Part shown: one piece after another, positions 7,604-13,949 of the stretch
Position numbering within the stretch: position 1 is the stretch's first letter
Layout of the letters: each line of letters starts with the position of its first letter
NCBI GenBank assembly: GCA_036171275.1
Contig: JAVHQT010000034.1
Location: 1-16,680 of the forward strand
Length of the DNA: 16,680 nt
Direction: 5' to 3'
Source of the DNA: PALSA-1006 sp036171275
GTDB taxonomy: Bacteria > Pseudomonadota > Gammaproteobacteria > Burkholderiales > Gallionellaceae
Program-made: the position numbers and the translations under genes
Notes under the pieces: model-generated
Told to the model about the DNA's origin: nothing
The model's input: only the letters and a program-made list of their open reading frames with translations
Database searches by the model: none

Positions 7604-7659
7604 TATAATCAAGTATTTACGCGCTGAATTTTGTTAGGATAGGCTATCAATCAGCGCGT
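7604..7659 (+). promoter_or_regulatory. Perfect -10 box followed by a 9-bp inverted repeat
   Basis: TATAAT at 7604-7609 is a consensus -10 hexamer on the plus strand; no good -35 lies 16-18 bases upstream. Ten bases later ACGCGCTGA (7619-7627) is matched exactly by TCAGCGCGT (7651-7659). The 23-base loop contains a smaller GATA-GGC-TATC hairpin. No gene lies downstream on this strand, only the antisense of ppa. The repeat may be a ppa-folD intergenic RNA structure, an operator, or the 5' end of an antisense or small RNA. Confidence 0.3.
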
Positions 7660-7681
7660 GTTTAGCATCGCAGGCAAAGTT

Positions 7682-8230
7682 TTAGAATTCGGGCTTTACA
7701 TCCTGTTTGTTATAATTTTTTACACCGGCAATAATTTCATTACGCGCTGCTTCTAAGCCTTCCCAGCCGCCAATTTTCACCCATTTATGCGGTTCCAAAT
7801 CTTTGTAATGTTCGAAGAAATGCGAGATTTGTTTTAAGACGATTTCAGGTAACTCGGTATGACTTTTTAGGCCGCGATACAAAGTCGAGAGTTTATCCAC
7901 CGGAACCGCTAGCACTTTTGCATCAAAGCCCGATTCATCTTCCATTTTCAGAACAGCCAACGGACGGCAACGCACCACCACGCCGACGTTAAGCGGCACT
8001 GGCGTAATCACCAACACGTCCACCGGATCGCCGTCATCGGAAAGCGTATGCGGAATGTAGCCGTAGTTACAAGGGTAGTGCATGGCTGTGTTCATAAAAC
8101 GATCGACAAAAATCGCGCCCGAGGCTTTATCCACTTCATATTTGACCGGCTCGCCGTGCATCGGGATTTCCACTACCACGTTGAAGTCATCAGGAAGATT
8201 ATTACCGGAAGGAACTAAATTTAAGCTCAT
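7682..8230 (-). CDS. ppa: Inorganic pyrophosphatase (family I)
   Basis: Soluble, Mg2+-dependent hydrolysis of pyrophosphate to two phosphates, pulling biosynthetic reactions forward. At 182 residues it is close to the 175 of E. coli. The family signature DGDPVD falls at residues 66-71, with the metal-binding aspartates at 66, 68 and 71. The substrate-binding MHYPCNYGYIPHT (50-62), the upstream VKYEVDKASG (lysine pair) and a second aspartate region (VPVDKLSTLY) also fit. AAGGA eight bases before the ATG is a good ribosome-binding site. It appears to be an independent unit, separated from folD by about 200 bases and from leuA by about 146. Confidence 0.97.
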   Translation of the reverse strand: MSLNLVPSGNNLPDDFNVVVEIPMHGEPVKYEVDKASGAIFVDRFMNTAMHYPCNYGYIPHTLSDDGDPVDVLVITPVPLNVGVVVRCRPLAVLKMEDESGFDAKVLAVPVDKLSTLYRGLKSHTELPEIVLKQISHFFEHYKDLEPHKWVKIGGWEGLEAARNEIIAGVKNYNKQDVKPEF

Positions 8231-8318
8231 GCTGACATCCTTTTTAAGAAAATTGGGGGGCGAATTGTAACCTAAAGTTTAATTGACCTCGTTGTTTAGG
8301 AAGCGCTGAATTATTCTA

Positions 8319-8352
8319 TTCTTGGTGAGCGATTCGGAGGGATCACCAAGAA
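8319..8352 (-). terminator. Perfect 10-bp inverted repeat after leuA
   Basis: TTCTTGGTGA (8319-8328) and TCACCAAGAA (8343-8352) are exact reverse complements around a 14-base loop, 24 bases past the leuA stop. The strong stem suits a transcription end for leuA, but no U-run follows in either direction (minus: TAGAATAATTC). Confidence 0.4.
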
Positions 8353-8376
8353 CGGATTGATTTAATGCGTGTTTCC

Positions 8377-9912
8377 TTAAAGTTGTGGATGGGCGCGATC
8401 TAGCCCCGCTTGCAACTTATTCAGCGCATTTAAATAGGCCTTGGCCGAGGCGGCGACAATGTCGGTATCCGCCCCTTGCCCATTCACCACCCGGCCGCCT
8501 TTTGCCAGTCGCACTGTCACTTCGCCTTGCGCATCCGTGCCGCTGGTGATGTTGTTCACCGAATACAGCAACAGTTCTGTGCCGCTGTTGACGATTTGCT
8601 CAATTGCTTGAAAAGTCGCATCGACCGGTCCACCGCGTTGCGCTTCAGCTTGCTGTTCCACCCCGCCGACGCTCAATGTAACTTGTGCTTTGGGTAAGAT
8701 GCCGGTTTCGGAATGGGCGCGCAAAGCCAGCAGGCGATAGTGATCGCTGACTTGAGTCACGCCGTCCGCACTGACTAAAGCTTGAATATCTTCATCAAAA
8801 ATTTCACTCTTCCGATCCGCTAATTCTTTGAAACGGGCAAATGCCGCGTTGAGAGCCTCTTCGTTTTCCAGCACAATGCCCAATTCTTGCAAGCGGGTGC
8901 GGAAGGCATTGCGCCCCGATAATTTGCCCAAGGTTAATTTATTCGCGCCCCAACCGACGTCTTCCGCCCGCATGATTTCATAGGTTTCACGGTGTTTTAG
9001 CACGCCGTCTTGGTGAATGCCGGATTCATGCGCAAACGCATTCGCACCGACAATTGCCTTATTGGGTTGCACCGGATAACCCGTGATGCTGGAGACTAAT
9101 TTTGAAGTTGGCACAATTTGCGTGGTGTCGATGCGGGTGTCGCAGCTAAAAATATCGCGCCGCGTTTTAACCGCCATCACCACTTCTTCCAACGCCGCAT
9201 TACCCGCCCGTTCACCCAGACCATTGATCGTGCATTCCACTTGGCGCGCCCCGTTCATGACGGCTGCCAGCGAATTCGCCGATGCCATGCCCAAATCGTT
9301 ATGGCAATGCGTGGACCAAATGACCTGATCGCTATTCGGTACACGGGCAATCAATTGCTGAAAGCGTTCGCCCCACAACAGCGGAATGCTGTAACCGACG
9401 GTATCGGGCACATTTAAAGTTTTCGCACCGGCTTTGATCACCTCATCAAATACGTGCACCAAGAAATCCATGTCTGAACGCACCGCGTCTTCTGCCGAGA
9501 ATTCCACATCGTCGGTATATTCTCGTGCTAAACGTACCGCCGCTACCGCCCGTTCCACTACTTCATCCGGCGTCATGCGTAATTTCTTTTCCATGTGAAT
9601 CGGCGACGTCGCGATGAAGGTATGAATCCGTCCGCGTTTAGCAGGCGCAATTGCCGCGCCAGCGGCGCGTACATCGCGTTCACTGGCGCGCGCCAAAGAA
9701 CACACCGTAGAACGTTCCAGTATTTTTGAAATGCCATGAATCGCTTCCGCGTCACCCGGGCTGGCGGCAGCAAAACCGGCTTCAATGACATCCACGCCTA
9801 ATTTTTCCAACTGCCGTGCAATGCGTAATTTTTCTTCTTTAGTCATCGCAGCACCCGGACTTTGTTCGCCGTCGCGCAAGGTGGTATCGAATATAATCAA
9901 TGAGTTAGACAT
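8377..9912 (-). CDS. leuA: 2-isopropylmalate synthase
   Basis: First committed step of leucine synthesis: acetyl-CoA plus 2-oxoisovalerate gives 2-isopropylmalate. It has 511 residues, the length of the short bacterial LeuA type. The N-terminal TIM barrel opens with FDTTLRDGEQSPGA (D14, a metal ligand). THCHND (H202, H204) and NGLGERAGNAALEE (N238) complete the metal site. A linker (about 300-390) precedes the C-terminal LeuA regulatory domain (about 390-505), which binds leucine for feedback inhibition, so the enzyme is probably leucine-sensitive. GGAG seven bases upstream of the ATG fixes the start. No other leu genes lie nearby. Confidence 0.97.
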   Translation of the reverse strand: MSNSLIIFDTTLRDGEQSPGAAMTKEEKLRIARQLEKLGVDVIEAGFAAASPGDAEAIHGISKILERSTVCSLARASERDVRAAGAAIAPAKRGRIHTFIATSPIHMEKKLRMTPDEVVERAVAAVRLAREYTDDVEFSAEDAVRSDMDFLVHVFDEVIKAGAKTLNVPDTVGYSIPLLWGERFQQLIARVPNSDQVIWSTHCHNDLGMASANSLAAVMNGARQVECTINGLGERAGNAALEEVVMAVKTRRDIFSCDTRIDTTQIVPTSKLVSSITGYPVQPNKAIVGANAFAHESGIHQDGVLKHRETYEIMRAEDVGWGANKLTLGKLSGRNAFRTRLQELGIVLENEEALNAAFARFKELADRKSEIFDEDIQALVSADGVTQVSDHYRLLALRAHSETGILPKAQVTLSVGGVEQQAEAQRGGPVDATFQAIEQIVNSGTELLLYSVNNITSGTDAQGEVTVRLAKGGRVVNGQGADTDIVAASAKAYLNALNKLQAGLDRAHPQL

Positions 9913-10066
9913 TTTATTACTCCATTAAAATTGTGATCAACGGCGCTCATTTCTGCCGCGTGTTTTGATACTTTACTCGGGATTTATTTAGTGTGGCAAA
10001 CGCAACTTAAGCGCAGCCAGAAGGCAGAAGATGGATTGAGATTGCGAGATGTGATGTGAAAAGTGC

Positions 10067-10228
10067 ATGGGATAGAAATATAGCGACTTTCATTTAGACG
10101 CGCAAGGCAGTCCGGAAAGATTGTTGTCGTATTTACGCCACGAATGCGTTTCCAAGCAGGCGCACGAGGCGGCACTTAAGTTGGTATGGATTGATGGACG
10201 CCGCAAAAAATTCAATTTTCGTCGCTAG
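10067..10228 (+). pseudogene. Short protein-like frame broken by an early stop codon
   Basis: From the ATG at 10067 the frame reads Met-Gly-stop (TAG at 10073-10075) and then stays open for 50 codons to the TAG at 10226. The open part has clear protein character: KYSDFHLDAQGSPERLLSYL, then RHECVSKQAHEAALKL and a basic end VWIDGRRKKFNFRR. No ATG or GTG lies after the early stop; only a TTG in the ERLLSY stretch could start a shorter product. I do not recognise the family. The likeliest reading is a decayed small gene or the surviving tail of one; amber readthrough, a sequencing error at 10073 or an unusual start are alternatives. Confidence 0.4.
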
Positions 10229-10340
10229 GTAAAGCGCGAGCATAAAACGAGCATGCAGCCTAGATAGGATTGATAAGAAATTAGTTTTCGTGAGCAAAGA
10301 AGGATCGCGAAGTTGATTTAATTTTTCAAGCTGCCCTTAT

Positions 10341-10480
10341 TTGCTTCGTGGTGTACGCGCAAGGGATAGACCGGTGCGAACAGGACGAAGGCAGTCACCT
10401 GTTGCAATTACCCAGCAAGAAGAAGTTAAACCCCCGCAGTTGAAAGGGGGCAGGCGCAGCCTGACCCGGGGGTTTTTGTG
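10341..10480 (+). mobile_element. Possible 3'-end remnant of an IS200/IS605-type (TnpB) element
   Basis: In the plus frame beginning at 10341 the conceptual peptide includes RDRPVRTGRRQSPVAITQQE followed by EVKPPQ. This resembles the low-complexity C-terminal tails of TnpB proteins, which often end near a QEE or KQE stretch just before a GC-rich right-end hairpin. Such a hairpin follows here at 10428-10477. No catalytic TnpB sequence and no left end are present, so if it is real, almost all of the element is gone. Confidence 0.25.
10428..10477. terminator. Strong GC-rich hairpin, probably a bidirectional terminator
   Basis: AAACCCCCG (10428-10436) pairs exactly with CGGGGGTTT (10467-10475), and TTTTT follows on the plus strand. 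Read on the minus strand the same stem is followed by TTTAACTTCTTC and lies 13 bases past the stop of the diheme cytochrome gene, so it would end that operon. Inside are two further helices: CCCCC (10431-10435) with GGGGG (10446-10450), and CAGGC-GCA-GCCTG (10451-10463). Only one of the two C5/G5 pairings can form at a time. Confidence 0.65.
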
Positions 10481-10487
10481 TGGCGCC

Positions 10488-11042
10488 TTAGTCTTCCCAA
10501 TCTGGGAAGTTTGGAATTCGAACCGTATCGGAATCAAAAACACCTTTAATGGCTTGAGTATGGCAAGAATCACAGTAACTCAATGATTTTACGTCTTTAT
10601 TTCCGGTAATCATTTTCGCGGGAATGTCATGGTGTTTACGTTTGATGTAGCGAACTTCGGTAATGCGCAGTGGCGCTTCACCTTGCGCCGTGGCTTGGGC
10701 AATTTTACGCGAGCGTTTGTGAAAGGATTTATCCGCCGCGTTTGCAACGGCGTAGTCGAGAATGACTTGCAGGGTTCCCGGTTCTAATTCGGCATTTTCG
10801 CCAAAGTGTTGGCTGAGCGCTTCTGGGCTCAGCAGCTTTTGCCATGAGCGTGTAGGCAACAAACCGGGTTGATAGGCAAAATGGCAAGACCCACACTCAT
10901 CTTGATATTGTTTATTGTTGACTGGGACAATTTCTTTTTGGCGGAAAGGGGTCAGCAGTGCAAGTAAAAGGTTTTCTTCGGCCTGTGCGGGGGTGGCAAG
11001 AATGCTGATTGATGCCCATAAAATCAAAGATTTGAAGTTCAT
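10488..11042 (-). CDS. Diheme cytochrome c (DHC family)
   Basis: Periplasmic electron carrier with two covalently bound hemes. The 184-residue product has a signal peptide cleaved after AQA (about residue 21) and two CxxCH sites: CGSCH at 50-54 and CDSCH at 157-161, near opposite ends of the chain. This spacing and size match the DHC family first described with SHP in Rhodobacter sphaeroides. There DHC accepts electrons from the membrane cytochrome b and passes them to SHP. AGGA upstream of the ATG is a reasonable ribosome-binding site. It is the last gene of the operon, 17 bases after the SHP gene, and is followed by a strong terminator hairpin. Family assignment is good; the terminal acceptor is unknown. 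Confidence 0.85.
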   Translation of the reverse strand: MNFKSLILWASISILATPAQAEENLLLALLTPFRQKEIVPVNNKQYQDECGSCHFAYQPGLLPTRSWQKLLSPEALSQHFGENAELEPGTLQVILDYAVANAADKSFHKRSRKIAQATAQGEAPLRITEVRYIKRKHHDIPAKMITGNKDVKSLSYCDSCHTQAIKGVFDSDTVRIPNFPDWED

Positions 11043-11059
11043 TTTAAGTTCCTAAAAAA

Positions 11060-11461
11060 TTATTGCGCCAATAGAAAAGCTAGGAAATTGGCCTTTTCTT
11101 GCGCGGTGCATTCGCGAGCCATGACGTCTTTGCAATTCCGTTTAAACCATTTTTCCATTTTCTTTTTGTCGGTAAAACGCTCGGCGTTGACGCGTGGTGA
11201 CATGGGCTCAATGGTTTTGTGGGTTTTGCGATGTTTACCGGTTTGCGTCAGGTTGGTGGTGTGACAGCTTGAGCATGAACTGAGTTCACCATCATCACCA
11301 CGATTTTCAAATGCCCAAGCCGCTTTTCCTTTTGCGACATCGGGTTGGCTTGCGCCCGCAGCTGTCAATTCAGCCATCAACGCGTCGCTGGCTGGGCTTG
11401 CTAGCACAGGCGTGCTGATTGAAAGCGTTGATAACACCATGATTATATTGATTAATTTCAT
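11060..11461 (-). CDS. SHP-type monoheme cytochrome c (DUF1924)
   Basis: Small periplasmic heme protein of 133 residues with a signal peptide ending near ASA/ASP (about residue 22). One heme site, CSSCH (63-67), is followed by the family block AERFTDKKKMEKWFKRNCKD. In the R. sphaeroides SHP the second axial ligand is an asparagine that leaves when O2, NO or similar ligands bind; N109 in the KRNC sequence is the equivalent here. C110 and C118 (MAREC) correspond to the conserved disulfide pair of that family. A strong AAGGAG lies before the ATG, suggesting the highest translation in this operon. Neighbouring genes for DHC and cytochrome b support the assignment. Proposed roles in oxygen or nitric-oxide chemistry are not settled by sequence. 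Confidence 0.85.
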   Translation of the reverse strand: MKLINIIMVLSTLSISTPVLASPASDALMAELTAAGASQPDVAKGKAAWAFENRGDDGELSSCSSCHTTNLTQTGKHRKTHKTIEPMSPRVNAERFTDKKKMEKWFKRNCKDVMARECTAQEKANFLAFLLAQ

Positions 11462-11471
11462 TATTATCTCC

Positions 11472-12128
11472 TTACCAAGTTAATTTAATTGCCAGCACCA
11501 TTCCCACCGCGCCCGCAGTGGCAACGCCAGCGTGTGGAACGGTTCCGGTATCGCTTTGCATCGATTTTTGCACGGCATACGCCATCATTCCTGCGCCCAC
11601 CGTAGCCAGCAGAACGTGCAAATTGTCTGGGTCGCTCCAGCCGTCTTCTGCGTGAAAATCATCCCAATGGGTGAGTAATCCTGCGGTAATGGTGGCTGCC
11701 GCCAGCGCAATTGTCGCTTTTGCCCATTGCGCATGCGCTCCGTTCACTTCGCGTTTAGGGTTGGCAGGGCAATTACTTCCCTCGCAACTTTCAGGATGGG
11801 TGAAGCCCGTCATTCCTGCTGCCAACACCGTGGCAATGCCCAAGTATTGATGTAGATGTCCGCCTGAATAAAAAGGCGCATCGTATTCTTCGGCTGTTTT
11901 TTTGGACGGTGATGCAACACTCTCGGCTGGGGTGGGTGTGGCTGTTTGCGCTGCGGTACTGTTTGGCGCGGTGGTTTCTGCCAAGACAATTGAGCGGGAA
12001 GTGGTTTGAGAAAGCGCTGTTTTGGGCAGGGTGAAATTCAGTGTTGGCTCTTCTGCAAAGCTACTTTTGGTGATGGACAAACAAACGAGCGCAACCCAAA
12101 TCGGAGCTAATTTAGAATTTATTTTCAT
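11472..12128 (-). CDS. Unrecognised histidine-rich membrane protein of the SHP/DHC operon
   Basis: I do not recognise this 218-residue protein. A signal peptide (cleavage near SSFA, about residue 25) precedes a Ser/Thr/Ala/Pro-rich linker (26-78), suggesting export and then membrane insertion. Four hydrophobic, glycine/alanine-rich segments follow, at about 92-110, 134-152, 170-186 and 190-216. Histidines mark segment edges: HLHQYLG (H91, H93), H111, H132, the THWDDFH motif (H154, H159), NLHVLLA (H171) and H189. This His-bordered four-helix pattern is what b-type heme proteins of the b561 kind show, so heme or quinone binding is plausible but unproven. C115 and C120 in the loop after segment 1 could form a disulfide. 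It lies between cytochrome b and SHP with a good ribosome-binding site (GAGG). Confidence 0.75.
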   Translation of the reverse strand: MKINSKLAPIWVALVCLSITKSSFAEEPTLNFTLPKTALSQTTSRSIVLAETTAPNSTAAQTATPTPAESVASPSKKTAEEYDAPFYSGGHLHQYLGIATVLAAGMTGFTHPESCEGSNCPANPKREVNGAHAQWAKATIALAAATITAGLLTHWDDFHAEDGWSDPDNLHVLLATVGAGMMAYAVQKSMQSDTGTVPHAGVATAGAVGMVLAIKLTW

Positions 12129-12158
12129 AGATACCTCGTTGATTATATTGGATAAATA

Positions 12159-12734
12159 CTATTGTTGTTTTTTTAGGCCGGTAATCATTGCCCGGACTAA
12201 ATTTTCTTTATGTTGCACGCTGCCCAGCACCACGCCGAGTAAATGTAGCGGAATTAGCAGCAAGGCAACATTGATTAACCAAGCGTGTAAATGTCGCACG
12301 GTATAACTCGCCTCGTCGCTCCAGTTTGCTAGTAGTACAAACAATGGCCCTTCAAAATCAATCACCGCTAAGGTTGCTAATCCAGTTAAGAAGATGAGTG
12401 TCAGCAAAGCTAACAAAGCAAATACCATCAGCGCGCCAGCGGGATTGTGACCCAAATACGGTTTCGGATGTCCTTCTTTTAGGGAGCGAAGATATGAAAG
12501 GGTTTCGGTAGGTGAAAAAATAAAGGATTTGAAACGTGCGAATTCGTTACCGGTAAAGCCCCAAACAAGCCGCGCGACCAGCAAAAGACACAGGCAATAA
12601 CCGATTAGCGTGTGGATAAAACCCAAGTGGAATTCAGCGCTTAAATAGGCGCAGGCAAACAAAAAAACCAAATTCCAATGAAAAAGCCGCACGGGTAAAT
12701 CCCAAACTTTGATGGTTTTTGCTGGAAAATTCAT
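12159..12734 (-). CDS. Cytochrome b561-type membrane protein
   Basis: Four-helix integral membrane cytochrome b (Ni/Fe-hydrogenase b-subunit-like family) that would take electrons from quinol and pass them to periplasmic cytochromes. The 191-residue protein has the family opening VWDLPVRLFHW with H19, then H41 in HTLIGYC, and VRHLHAW (H148, H150) and PLHLLG (H164) in the last two helices, enough to ligate two b hemes. A basic C-terminus (GLKKQQ) is expected to be cytoplasmic. It is the first gene of the operon; the SHP-DHC-cytochrome b trio is known in other proteobacteria. No good ribosome-binding site precedes the ATG at 12734. The upstream 188 bases are AT-rich and probably hold the operon promoter. 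Confidence 0.9.
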   Translation of the reverse strand: MNFPAKTIKVWDLPVRLFHWNLVFLFACAYLSAEFHLGFIHTLIGYCLCLLLVARLVWGFTGNEFARFKSFIFSPTETLSYLRSLKEGHPKPYLGHNPAGALMVFALLALLTLIFLTGLATLAVIDFEGPLFVLLANWSDEASYTVRHLHAWLINVALLLIPLHLLGVVLGSVQHKENLVRAMITGLKKQQ

Positions 12735-12922
12735 GGTTTTAAAAAGATGGAAAGATTGAAAACGTGTGACATATTACCACACAATTTTTGCATTATGGGC
12801 TTGTTGGGCTGCGGAACACGTATTTTTATTATTCTAAATTTTATAAAAAAATCTATTTAAAATCAATAAGTTACAATTTATTGTCTGCTGGAAAGTTATT
12901 GGAATTGAGTTTTTAGCTTTGA

Positions 12923-13420
12923 CTATTTTGCTTGTTTAAATGCGATCCAAAATGCCCAAATCGCTAGAAAAAGATAGCTCAATAACGACCATTCTGGAAT
13001 GCCTAAGCTCAGTAAAGTCCAGCCCTTTTCAGCGCATTCGCCCGAGCCATGCAGTAATTCTTGCCACACCTCTGCCAGCGGGAAATTTTTCAGCATAAAG
13101 TCTAAACCAGGTCCGCAACCGGGGATTTGGTCTTTCGGCAAATGTTGAATCCAAATATGCCTGCTTGCCACGGCAACGCCCATGAGCGCGATTAAAACAA
13201 TGAAACTGCTATAAACCGCAGCGGCAATTTTGCGTGGGTTGTGCAGTGCGGCGATGAAAAAAATGACGCCAATGACGATGAAAATAAGCCGTTGAATCAT
13301 GCAGAGCGGACAAGGGTCTTGGCGCAAGACGTATTGCAAATAGAGTGCTGAGCCAACCATGACGGCGACGATTAGCGCGCCGAATAGATATAGCCAGCGC
13401 CTTGCAATGTCCTTGCTCAT
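12923..13420 (-). CDS. dsbB: Disulfide bond formation protein DsbB
   Basis: Inner-membrane enzyme that re-oxidises periplasmic DsbA and passes electrons to quinone. The 165-residue protein has four membrane helices. The first redox pair lies in PCPLC (C37, C40) after helix 1, followed by MIQR, the quinone-site arginine region. The second pair is C102 in PGCGPGLDFML and C129 in GSGECAEKGW, in the large periplasmic loop. Length and motifs match the family. Its start overlaps the iscX stop (ATGA), so it is translated as the last gene of the Isc cluster. DsbB in this position is unusual and may simply be a local operon arrangement. The cytochrome operon next to it also depends on periplasmic thiol chemistry for heme attachment. 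Confidence 0.96.
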   Translation of the reverse strand: MSKDIARRWLYLFGALIVAVMVGSALYLQYVLRQDPCPLCMIQRLIFIVIGVIFFIAALHNPRKIAAAVYSSFIVLIALMGVAVASRHIWIQHLPKDQIPGCGPGLDFMLKNFPLAEVWQELLHGSGECAEKGWTLLSLGIPEWSLLSYLFLAIWAFWIAFKQAK

Positions 13421-13608
13421 AATTCATCGATCCAAGCAGCTTGAATCGCTTCCAGCACTTTTTCGCCGCCGCGTTGATGGTCATCGTCGAAGCCGTTCAA
13501 ATCCACAACTAGATTGTGTAATTCCACAAAGCGCAAGGTTTTGGGATCTAATTCTGGATGTTTTTCGAGTAACTCAATCGCAATGTCGCGCACGTCGGTC
13601 CACTTCAT
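13417..13608 (-). CDS. iscX: IscX, Isc-associated acidic protein
   Basis: Small acidic protein that binds the cysteine desulfurase IscS and iron and modulates the rate of Fe-S cluster assembly. The 63 residues match the usual 60-66. Diagnostic features are the opening MKWTDVRDIAIELLEKHPEL, the acidic segment DLNGFDDDHQ and the helical end VLEAIQAAWIDEL. It overlaps the stop of fdx (ATGA at 13605-13608) and the start of dsbB (13417-13420), so it is translationally coupled on both sides; GGTGG before the ATG could aid initiation. Confidence 0.95.
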   Translation of the reverse strand: MKWTDVRDIAIELLEKHPELDPKTLRFVELHNLVVDLNGFDDDHQRGGEKVLEAIQAAWIDEL

Positions 13609-13949
13609 TTTTTGCCACCTTCCTTTGCCATATTTACGGTGTATTTTGGAATTTCGATCACTAATTCTTGCGTGCCAACCCGTGCTTGACAGCTAAGCCG
13701 CGAGCAGTTTTCTAGCCCCCAAGCCTTATCGAGCATATCTTCTTCCAGCTCACTGGCCGCTTCTAAGCTGTCCAATCCCTCGCGTACAATAATGTGACAG
13801 GTGGTGCAGGCACACGATTTTTCGCAAGCGTGTTCAATATCAATGTCACGTTCCAGCAAGGCATCGCAGAGTGACGTGCCGGGTTCAACTTCGAATAATG
13901 CGCCTTTGGGACACAATTCAGCATGAGGTAAAACAATAATTTGAGTCAT
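13605..13949 (-). CDS. fdx: Isc [2Fe-2S] ferredoxin
   Basis: Adrenodoxin-type ferredoxin that supplies electrons for Fe-S cluster assembly on IscU. Ligands follow C-x5-C-x2-C-x36-C exactly: C42, C48, C51 and C87 in ACEKSCACTTC and RLSCQARV, with extra cysteines at 46 and 82, as is common in this subfamily. I choose the ATG at 13949, giving 114 residues: GGAG sits five bases upstream and the ATG overlaps the hscA stop as TGATG. An in-frame GTG immediately before would add one residue. It is part of the hscA-fdx-iscX-dsbB unit. Confidence 0.96.
   Translation of the reverse strand: MTQIIVLPHAELCPKGALFEVEPGTSLCDALLERDIDIEHACEKSCACTTCHIIVREGLDSLEAASELEEDMLDKAWGLENCSRLSCQARVGTQELVIEIPKYTVNMAKEGGKK

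Larger units (their letters stand above)
9913..10487. other. 575-base gap with leuA leader, broken frame and possible transposon remnant
   Basis: 9913-10020 is the leuA upstream region, with a possible minus-strand promoter (TTGCCA, 18 bases, TAAAGT). 10067-10228 is a protein-like frame interrupted by a stop. 10229-10320 shows nothing I can name. 10341-10480 holds a possible TnpB tail and a strong hairpin. Confidence 0.5.

Noticed and set aside
4048..10275. Shared 13-mer GATAGGATTGATA near 4048 and 10264
   Set aside because: Only two copies without extended flanking similarity; likely chance.
12764..12782. CRP-like inverted repeat GTGTG-N9-CACAC upstream of the cytochrome operon
   Set aside because: Spacing and half-sites do not match TGTGA-N6-TCACA. 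A nearby TTGAT half-site for FNR (about 12860) lacks its partner.
13209..13484. 91-codon minus-strand frame across dsbB and iscX
   Set aside because: Out-of-frame shadow of dsbB, which has all four redox cysteines in its own frame.
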